From Flammula alnicola (taxonomy: Eukaryota > Basidiomycota > Agaricomycetes > Agaricales > Strophariaceae), in the NCBI GenBank assembly GCA_015499995.1, contig JADNRV010000034.1, forward strand, positions 62,001-126,000: 64,000 bases of DNA, given 5' to 3'. The notes under the pieces were generated by a model that saw only the letters and a list, made by a program, of their open reading frames with translations, searched no databases and was not told where the DNA came from. The first letter of the stretch is position 1. Every line of letters begins with the position of its first letter. Both the position numbers and the translations under genes were made by a program. Positions 55,500-64,000 of the stretch are shown here, piece after piece.

Positions 55500-58020
55500 A
55501 ATTGACGCGAATAAAAGAATGAGGATCAAAGAAACGACACAACTTCAGCCCGAGCGGTGCATAGAAATACGAAATTAAATATAGATTGATGTGTGCTCGC
55601 TGAATTCGTAAGCCAAGTAGCTCCCAATTTCTCGCAATGACATGGCAAGATGATCTAATTTTAGATCTGGAGTAAGAATATATACTTCTTATCATTCATC
55701 CATAGTCACCCTGTCAACTTTTAGTGATCGGGCATTGAGACTCCTTGTCAGACAACAGAGAGCTTGAGGAAGACAGAAGGTAACGCGCAGGTCGCGCGGG
55801 AGAGTTTCCCGTTCTGCCAAAAATACTACGCGTCTAAGTTTCTGAACTCGGATCCATGCTGGTTCTATATCCACCGCATGTCACCTTCACTGAATTTTGC
55901 TGTAACTTCGGAAACTTACACATCCGATTCATCGACCACCCGGAGTTTGGAGTTGAAACGTTGACGCCTTCCTCTGATTCACCGTTCACGTTATTGATCA
56001 TGATCGTTGTTGGCCTAAGTTTAGGACAACGGTACCTGTCAATCCGGTTCGTGAGAAACGAAATTGTACCACCACTGGAGAACAAAGCATCATGCAGTTC
56101 TAAATAAACCACCGTTCTCCAACTCAAACAAGAAAACGGCCAGGCCAATGGTAAAATTTTGTTCAGCAGAATTATCATGATGGGGTCGACTTGGAAGGAC
56201 GTTATTGTTCTGCTGTGCAATGCCTGATCCCGAACTTCCAGTGTTTCGTGATCTCAACCAATGGGCACACATAGACCTTGTTTAGAATAGCTTCGACATA
56301 CTTATTGTCGTGCACCTAGTTCAAACGTTCAAGCTTTCAAATCAAAGCGTCTTGGAGTCCATACCGGCGGCCAACTAAGTGCGGTTTACCAAGCCTGGCG
56401 CGACCCCTGAACCCAGCCCACCCTTGAAGGTTGGCGAGCACATTCATTGTCAATATTATCATTCGTAGCTGATTCTTAGTTGACCAATTGTCGAGGAAAG
56501 TTCCCCGCGCGCAGGACCAGAGCGTGGCATCCTACACCACGCCTAGCTAATTCGGGGACGCTTGTGTTCAGGAAGGGGGACGCTGGCGTCGACGTGCAGC
56601 CACCTGCCAATGTATGCTTCGGCTTCTCTCTCGGGCATACGCCTATTATACTTATATCACGGACAATTCTGTCATGGAGCCCTAAGCATGGTCCCCCGCC
56701 GTGAGAATTGCGCTGCCTGGGTACGACGCTTGCGTACAGTACGTCCATCCACCGCCGCAAGCAGCCAATATCACAGGTGGGAAGCGGGGTAAGATGGATT
56801 GGGGTACTTGAATCTATTCGGCCACAGGCTCAGGCGCACACCGACGTAAGTCAACGTAAGTCAACGGAAGGTTGGCAACTAATGACGGAATATCAATGAC
56901 AGATTTACATGCATCTGCACTCAGCTGGATCTACATGTGTATTACGACCTGTATATTTTTAAAACTGATAGCGTTCAAATTTCTGATTGACCATCGATAG
57001 CTTGCAGGTATTCGAATCACAATTCCATCAGATAAGACCGATCCATGTCGCTTGCCGGCCTTACTGCCAGTGGGGGATAAATAGGATAAATACCTTTCCA
57101 GTCCTACAGTAGCTGCGCTGAAACAAGGACGCGACGGAAAAATGATGGGTCCAGGACACGACAAAATAGGGTTATGGTCGGTGAAAACTTTAGCAAGCCG
57201 TTTTAGTTGAAATCAAGTCGAACCGACAGTCTCGACCAAAACCGTGTCGTATGTATTACTTGCTCGAAGCTTTATCAACAACTGCATATCCGCGTGGATC
57301 GCTATGTTCAACTCGAGAGAGGGTTATAGAGCCTTCGTGAGCTTGAGTAATTAGTACTAGCATGACTCAGTGGCGCACGTTATATTTTAACGAAAAATAC
57401 TGTCGCTGAGGGCTGCACATTGGGACGGTTGTTATTGGGAAAGGTCAGGGCGCTTTCCTCCAGCCTCTGTTCGATTTTGTTTTCGAGAGATTCGCTTCGA
57501 CCCCAAAGCGTAAATGATCCCAGGACTCGTGAGATGCCGTCGATCTTCCGGATCGAGGCACAGGGAAATCTCCCGTGTCCCATCATGCATCACCGCCGTG
57601 TCCGGCCTTGTCGGTACAAAACGTCATGGGATGCCGGTGACTGTTGGAAAGTGCACTACGTTGAGACGCTCGAATTTCCTCGAAAGAGTCGAACCCAGCG
57701 AACCAACACTCTGTTTCTTCCCCGTCAAAGTAAGCATTCCTCCAAAGCCATTGATCATGGCCAGGACAACGTCAGTGGAGCGAAGCGCTCAACTATCGGA
57801 CTCAGAAGTAAGAAAGCAATGTCAAAACCATGATGAATCCGGATCCACGACTTCCATATAAGTATTCTAAACCCCCCGTAGAAGTGCGGTGATTATAGAA
57901 ATCAGTGGGATGGCGCCTGCGTGAGTCCATACTCGACGGTTAGTATCGCAGCGCTCTCCTCTTTGCAACCCTCTGTTTTCGATATTCCCTTATATTAGAA
58001 TTCGACTCTGATAGCCCCAG
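55500..58020. other. No recognisable gene
   Basis: Several 60-137-codon frames occur on both strands, for example 57420-57833 plus and 55834-56220 minus. None has a domain, signal peptide or splice chain that I can support. Confidence 0.4.
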
Positions 58021-58024
58021 CAGG

Positions 58025-58590
58025 GATAGCTTCATTCAATGATGCGCCTGAAACTTTGGAAGTTGTGCCCATCGTACATCGCCGGCGCCGCCGTCTCGGA
58101 CACCCATATCTTCTTCCATTCTATCCTCCTCGAATTTTCGCCCCACTTCCTCCTCCGTTCGGTTCAATATCCTGTGGTTTATAAGCGTAAAACTTAGCTT
58201 AACAACGGTCCTTATTCGTATAATCGGGTACGCCTTCACAAATAACCAGCTCATGCGGCCCAAGAAGAAATTGACTGAAAAATATAATAACTGCGACCAG
58301 TGGTTCGATATGATACAGAGATGCGAGGATTACGATATGACGGAAACTGGGATGTTTGAGGTTATTCGAGGCGGGCCAAATTCCGAAGACGATACCGCGT
58401 CGATCCCAAGGAGCATTGTTGGTGGTCAGTATCTTCGCTCTCGACTCCGCGTCATTCTTTCATTCACAAGGCTGATCCCTCTTTTAATTTAGCTCTCGTC
58501 GAACAATATTTTATGATCTTCGAACCTATTATTGAAATGGCAGCCGCTCTTGAGGATGAACGAATAAAGGACACGACTTACGGGTAATGC
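58025..58590 (+). CDS. Unrecognised candidate gene
   Basis: A plus frame from 58253 reads MRPKKKLTEKYNNCDQWFDM to VIRGGPNSEDDTASIPRSIV. A plausible intron (GTCAGTATC to TTTAG, about 58420-58492) follows, then ALVEQYFMIFEPIIEMAAAL and a stop near 58587. The phases appear compatible. An upstream Arg/Pro-rich frame may be another exon. No family was recognised; charge and helix pattern only. Confidence 0.3.
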
Positions 58591-59017
58591 GATACTTCGT
58601 AACTTCCTGCGGGTTCCATCGTACCTCCACCAATACATATCCAACAGCCATACACCGTCAACGCGTATCCATTCGTTATTCCAGTCGAGCCTGGAATACA
58701 TCGCGTCAACTCTGGATAAATCTATTGCGGGCGATGAATTCCAGCGAACCGACTTTCTCTTCATTTGCACTTGCATCTTCCTGGAATGCTTGTTGATCTA
58801 CATGTAGAATAACATTTTATACCATTATCAAATATAGTCCGCATAGTTGTAGAATAGTAAAAGCGTCCCAAGATATGTGTTTTAGTGGTAATAGTCCGTT
58901 TCCTATATCAAGAACCTGCGAGAGAATAAAAATTCAAGTATATCCAATGTCAAGCATAAAACAACTCGCATGGGCAGAGGTTTTCCCGCAGTTCGAACTG
59001 GCTCGATATCAACGACT

Positions 59018-59560
59018 TCAGGGCTGGTGCTCCTTGAGGTACAGCAAGGACCGCCCTCCTTCTACCCAGGGTGCTATCTCTTCCTTGCTCTCGCCAGAGA
59101 ACATCGGTGGTTTGGAATTTTCTCGTCCAGAGCATGGAACGGCGTTTGGTAGGCAATTGTCTCCTTCAGAATCTAGCGCCTGCAAGCCAGACGTCTGCAG
59201 ATGCCTCTGTGAGCCATCCAATACATGAATCCAGGTAGGGGCTTGTACCTTGTAGTAGCTACACTTGTTCTCCGAGGACTGAGAATTAGGGGTAGCATAT
59301 CTAAGACAAGTTAGTTCGGCGGGAAGAAATAGACATATGCAGCTAGGAACTCACATGCACTCGAAGACGGAATAAAAAGATTCGTATCCAATCGCATGTG
59401 GGCGATTGACAAGGGGAAGAGATGCAGCATTTGCCTCTGGGCATGAGAATGTGCAGCTCAGGGGTAATTCGTCTCCAACTGCGGTGTCTTGAGCGAAGAT
59501 GATGCATGGCAGACTTAGAAAGAGCGATGAGAAAAGCAGGTGAAAGATGGTGAGGGGCAT
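59018..59560 (-). CDS. Small secreted Cys-containing protein
   Basis: Three exons (59560-59355, 59300-59249, 59206-59018) give roughly 148 residues with consistent phases. It has a strong signal peptide (MPLTIFHLLFSSLFLSLPCI with a likely cut after FAQ). The mature part contains CTFSCPEA and a tyrosine-rich FYSVFECIYA segment. NKCSYYK, TSGLQALDSEGDNCLPNAV and PCSGR follow. The arrangement CxY...NxCxYY...TGxLxxD...CPxxA recalls, from memory, a small secreted Agaricomycete family. The third exon's end (PWVEGGRSLLYLKEHQP) is less certain and might belong to an intron or UTR. Confidence 0.55.
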
Positions 59561-59561
59561 G

Positions 59562-60660
59562 GTTCCCTAATCCCACGATTGTTCTGACTCGTGAATTGGA
59601 ACTAAGCGGTTGACCTCGCAAAAGATGCGAAGATTGAAGTGAGAATGGTTAGAGTGACATGGGTGGTGCCAAAGCCCCTCTAGCTTCTGTAGATCGGCTC
59701 AGACGTGGTCGCATTCTGACACCCGCCAGGACTGCGTGTGAATTTTTAGGCTCGTGACCAGTCCGCTTTCGATCACCTATAGAGCGGCGAATGAATTCTG
59801 TGGGTACGATTTTAAACGTGGCTAAATGTGGAAATGTTACTTTTCTTCATGCAATAATATTATCTGTGGAATTTTGTATGTATAAGGACTTCTTCGCAAA
59901 TCCGAACAAGGTATTCCAGCCTTCGGAGCACCAAATTAGGAGACGATTTGCCAGGTAGCTTCCAGCGGAGTCCGTATTTATCGGCATACAAGCGGATTGC
60001 CAGTGATCCGATTATCGGCAGGCTCGGCACAGCAGGTGCTGACCGGAGCCCCAAGGATTCCTCGTCCTTTACCACTCCTTTACGAATACAACTCTAGAAT
60101 CGACACCGTTTTTCATCTTAAATGTACATTATAGAAAGGAATCACCCCTCCGTCAGAACCGTACCAAGCGAGGCCAGTACGAAGCTCGACGGATTGGAAA
60201 AGTGCCGGAAGCCATTCTCTTTAGCTTCAGGCCAACTTCAGGCCATCCCTCGTCAAAAATAAATGACCAAGGAAGTTATTAGTAGAGGCAATAAAGCTGG
60301 ATGGTCTTCGAGCAGTAGGTGGGTGTGTTAAAGCCCTGGCATATGATACTCACCTGACAATATGATAGCTGGAGGAAGAACATTGATCGTTAAATTTAAT
60401 AGTGTTCTCGCACGCCTCGGACGACAGCTGGGAGACGATATGGCAGTTGGTCAGGTGTACATTGAAATACGTATAGTATTTCGGGTGTGAAAGGAGAAGC
60501 CTCACGATTCTTAGTCCTAAGTTCGTTCGTGAGCAGGCCATGGCAAAATGTATGGGTTAAGAATATCAACTTTCACGCGTATGTCACGCTCTCATGCGTC
60601 GCCAATGCGCATTTGACCCTCAAAAAGTCACCTTGTATTGAGCCACAATAGAGGGTTAGA
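59562..60660. other. Intergenic, no gene seen
   Basis: Promoter side of the secreted protein, then AT-rich sequence with short frames (59860-60075, 60350-60541 minus) that have no recognised features. Confidence 0.45.
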
Positions 60661-60668
60661 GGAAAGAC

Positions 60669-61931
60669 TTATAACACGATCGTCTTTCCCTCTGCCAAAC
60701 CCCTTTCGCCTGCATCTAAAAACACGTTAATTCTTGACCGCATCACGATAGTAGGATGCTGACCCTCCTCTCCCTTCGCATATGACTCCCTAGCAGCACC
60801 GAGGATACCAAGCAACCCCGTCTCAGCGCCCTCCGCTTCAACTTTATCTCCGTTCATGTACACCGACGGGTTCTGCACGTTGATAAATGCTGAACTATCG
60901 GACTTTAGCCTGATCGATCCCGTTTCTCCGTCCATCTCCCAGGAACCTGCGACCTTGCGTTGTCGGGTACCCCGTGCGCCATATGACGGTAGCCAACGCC
61001 CCGGACTTGAGTAGTCCGTGGATGGAGCACTGGTCGGGCGTCGTGGCAGGCAGGGTTTCCCCAGTCGGCTTGCCGTCTGCGTCGACTACCGTTGCGGTGA
61101 GATAGAGGGTGGTAGCCGTGGCGCTGACGGTGGCGAAATCGCCGAGAATGAAGGTAAATGGATCAAGCTGGTGGTGGTCTGCGATAATGGTCGTTGCCGT
61201 TGCACCTTCCATGTAATTGTCAATCACCCGTCCACTGAAGACGAATATAAGAAGTGCTTTACTTTTTATCGACTGTGTGTAGCTTCGCGGCATCGACGAT
61301 ATGTAGATGGTCAGAGCTCGGTCTCACGCTGTACTAGACCGATCTGTGAGCCTAAGAGTCAGGAAATAAGCTCTATTTTGCAGAAGAAAATAGAACAGAC
61401 GAAAGTCGCAGATCAGACGGGACCAATGGCTCCTGCGCTGATCAATTCTTTCACCTAAGGCGACCAGAAGGCAACATAATTAGTTATAGTGCACGAGTCG
61501 GCCGCATTATCTTCTTGATAACAGGCGAACTACGCCCCTGAAGGCCTTGACCCCATGCGTATTGGCAGCTTCCGCCATCTTAAGCGTCGCTTGCCCTTGC
61601 GGGCCATTCGATGAAGAATGTTTTTTTTGCCTCAACAATCGGCAACACCATCTGCTTTTGCAACAGAGCCTTGACCGAGACAATTACTAGGTCGACGTTG
61701 GGATCAGCCGCAGTGTGAGAGCTATCGCCGTGGTACGCTTAGATTTGCGTGTCCGACCTGCGCTCCATATTTCTCGGCTGAGGTCTTGGCTGATGCCTCT
61801 AACATGGTGGATAATGCGACCAGGTTGCATTTCCCTTGCAGTGAGGGCTGGAGCAGAGATAGCGCAAGCGCAGAGGACGCCCATCCTTTTGCAGAGAGAC
61901 CGATGAAACCTACTTTGATAGGTGAGGACAT
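60669..61931 (-). pseudogene. Gal80-like Gfo/Idh/MocA oxidoreductase, decayed
   Basis: From ATG 61931 the frame reads MSSPIKVGFIGLSAKGWASS and LALSLLQPSLQGKCNLVALS, the Rossmann start of Gal80-like proteins. The signal then moves to another frame at about 61.7 kb (DPNVDLVIVSVKALLQKQMV, then KTFFIEWPA). Stops and frame changes follow. A piece with VKELISAGAIGPV runs into TGA near 61.46 kb. The C-terminal domain resumes as ILGDFATVSATATTLY, GLLKSGALATVIWR and GETGSIRLKSD. An intron donor appears mutated to AT (AAG|ATAATG). In intact relatives this family binds NAD(P) and sugar derivatives or acts as a regulator. This copy is inactive. Confidence 0.7.
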
Positions 61932-61934
61932 TGT

Positions 61935-62865
61935 TATCAACGCGGAAGTGGTACGTACGTGCGAGTGTGAAAAGCAAGCAAAAGTCGAGGTCGCCAGATA
62001 TATAAATAATGGCGTATCCACTTGATGTCGTTTTGTGCCTCTTCCCGAAATATGAATCGCGACACCCCCACAAGATCCCTCGTCATCCTGGGTGCTCAGT
62101 ACTTAATTCTTGACGCGGTCAAGGGTATCGTGTTGCAAGGGTGAATACTTGAATATTAGGACCCAAAGCGGATGTCTTCCTTACATGTCAGGCGATACTG
62201 AAATCATTACGAGGAAGTTGAAGTACCCCGGGTTTGAAGGTTGGAGAAAGCTTCTTCGATCCCAGTGAGGATCGTTTTTGGCTGTCAAAGAAAGGCTGAC
62301 TAAATAAGCCCATCTCAGTAAGCAAGAATTTGTTATCAGGTGCCGACCGCGCGCGATATGTTCACCAGGATCGCGCAATATTGGAAATTCAGAAGTTTGC
62401 ATTTAGAGAACTGTCCAAAAACTTCAAATACCTCTTTGAAATTTATTGGTTTTCTTCGTTTTCCTCCCCGTTATAGTCGGATGTATGGTCAAACAAGGTT
62501 TTCATGCAGTCCTAGAGCGGCCGCACCATCCAACTTTAGAAGGCTTCATGACTTCTTCGAGGAGAATAAACGGTGTGACCATGTCTTCTGAGGCTGAGGC
62601 TTCGCCTTTGGTACCTGCACAAGTTCAGAGTTCACGAACAAGCACAAACCTGGTCGACGTTGGGCGATGTCGCGATCGATGCGATGAACCTTGTTGAAGG
62701 GAAAACATGTGGAAAATTACGGAAACAATCGCAACGCTTACCTATGTACATAGATTCACGTGCCGTGACGTCACGATGGTCTCATCGATAACTAGGGGGT
62801 GAATCAGAGATGCGCCTTCTATCTTAGACCACCACCATCACTAGGAAAGTCAGTAACAAACTTGT
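61935..62865. other. Intergenic, no gene seen
   Basis: Divergent 5' regions of the Gal80-like pseudogene and the superoxide dismutase. A TATA-like TATATAAAT lies near 62000. Short frames only. Confidence 0.5.
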
Positions 62866-62868
62866 AAA

Positions 62869-63646
62869 ATGGCCAACACTCTCCCTCCTCTTCCTTATGC
62901 CTATGACGGTCTCGAGCCCTACATCTCTCAGGAGATCATGGTTCTTCACCACACCAAGCACCACCAGACATACGTCAACGCGTTGAACGCTGCTGAAGCT
63001 TCTTACGCCAAAGCTTCAACTCCTAAGGAGCGAATTGCCCTTCAGGCCGCTCTCAAGTTCAACGGAGGAGGTATATGAATCCGCTCTTCTGTTTGATCTC
63101 TCGGGAGCCTTATCACCGTTACTAGGGCACATTAACCACTCTCTTTTCTGGAAGAACCTCGCACCCTCTGCCGCAGCTAAAAAGGGTAACGGCGGTGTTC
63201 TCAAGGATGGCCCTCTTAAGGCCGCCATTGAAAAAGCTTTTGGATCGCTCGAGAACTTGAAGAAGGAGTTCAACGCAACCACCGCTGCCATCCAGGGCTC
63301 AGGATGGGGATGGCTCGTAAGTTCTTGCGGACTTGATGATCTTACGTTAGCGCCTCATCCTTTCGATTTTAGGGCGTCAACCCCAACAACAAGGTTCTTG
63401 AAATTACCACTACCGCTAACCAGGACCCTCTCCTGTCCCACGTTCCTATCATCGGTGTGGATATCTGGGAGCACGCTTTCTACCTCCAATATAAGAATGT
63501 CAAGGCTGACGTAAGTACTGTGTTCAATTCGTCTGTGCATCATTCTAATTTGTGAATCATAGTACCTCACTGCTATCTGGAACGTTATTAACTTTGACGA
63601 GGCGGAGGCTCGTTACCTCGAAGCTGTTGGCTCCTCGAAGCTCTAG
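62869..63646 (+). CDS. Mn/Fe superoxide dismutase
   Basis: Four exons (62869-63070, 63126-63316, 63373-63510, 63563-63646) give 204 residues, the normal mature length. It begins [20 protein letters not shown] without a mitochondrial presequence, so a cytosolic location is likely. Metal-site residues are all present: His in [14 protein letters not shown], His in GHINHSLFW, and Asp and His in [11 protein letters not shown], with GSGWGWL between. It converts superoxide to H2O2 and O2 and could buffer superoxide from oxidases. The exon phases agree and it looks functional. Confidence 0.95.
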
Positions 63647-63649
63647 GCA

Positions 63650-64000
63650 AATCGTAGATCAGATGTTGAAGAAAAGAAATGATAACTCGATGTACTTCTA
63701 ACTAACTACCTTCAAATTTACGTGATTTTTTTCCGTTCAGAATGAGTGGGCGAATGAATACATCGAATGAGACTTAACGGCCTTGACTTCGCGCTATCTT
63801 ATCAGGCCGGGTCGGACGCGTCAATAACCGGAGTTACAATCCCCAAATGATACAGCAAATATTAAAATTAATATAGGAATCTCAAACCTCAATGCTTTTA
63901 TTCCAAACCTTCACCAGAATATTTAAATAATGGGAGCATTGTATTTGCAAAATTTCAAAAGCAGAGATGAAGTATATATGGAAGAATCCATGAAATACGA
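63650..64000. other. 3' flank, no gene seen
   Basis: AT-rich sequence after the superoxide dismutase. No frame of note to the window end. Confidence 0.5.

Noticed and set aside
1..64000. CRISPR arrays, bacterial operons, Shine-Dalgarno sites
   Set aside because: The intron structure and gene families are fungal. The only regular array is the WD40 coding repeat, which has no spacers.

Overview
The window looks like a gene-poor, transposon-rich accessory region of an Agaricomycete (mushroom-forming basidiomycete) nuclear genome. Genes are broken by many short GT-AG introns, mostly 42-75 bp. The families are typical of this group: NACHT-WD40 STAND receptors, class II haem peroxidase, DUF6534 and DUF6535 membrane proteins, cytochrome P450, GMC alcohol oxidase and small secreted proteins. 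All calls come from reading the sequence; no searches were run.

Layout. 0-5 kb: tail of an acidic repeat protein, a decayed DUF6535 gene and duplicated debris. 5.1-11.3 kb: a NACHT-WD40 receptor cut in two by a 941-bp TIR transposon with a 7-bp target duplication; its 14 nearly identical WD40 repeats also carry three one-base losses. 12.3-12.8 kb: a frame-broken gene of unknown function. 14.8-17.8 kb (minus): a class II peroxidase cut inside an exon by a 1408-bp TIR element. 20.0-21.4 kb: a TA-flanked TIR element holding a candidate five-exon gene. 21.6-24.6 kb (minus): pieces of a helical N-domain/TPR protein. 25.2-27.2 kb (minus): a DUF6534 membrane protein. 27.6-28.6 kb: nested inverted repeats. 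31.3-32.2 kb: an intact short-chain dehydrogenase. 32.8-39.6 kb: a second N-domain/TPR locus with its halves separated by 3 kb of repeats. 39.7-40.8 kb (minus): a secreted Ala/Pro/Lys/Gln-rich protein. 41.8-44.1 kb (minus): a cytochrome P450. 44.7-47.2 kb (minus): a DUF6535 protein with a hAT-like MITE (8-bp duplication) just upstream. 50.2-52.8 kb: a GMC alcohol oxidase. 53.6-55.5 kb (minus): a second DUF6534 protein. 59.0-59.6 kb (minus): a small Cys-bearing secreted protein. 60.7-61.9 kb (minus): a decayed Gal80-like oxidoreductase. 62.9-63.6 kb: a Mn/Fe superoxide dismutase.

The intact metabolic genes (dehydrogenase, P450, alcohol oxidase, superoxide dismutase) suggest oxidative and xenobiotic or wood-decay metabolism. 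They do not form an obvious biosynthetic cluster. The most striking theme is damage to receptor-like and decay genes by non-autonomous DNA transposons. In the NLR and the peroxidase, removing the element plus one target copy restores the reading frame exactly, so both insertions look recent.
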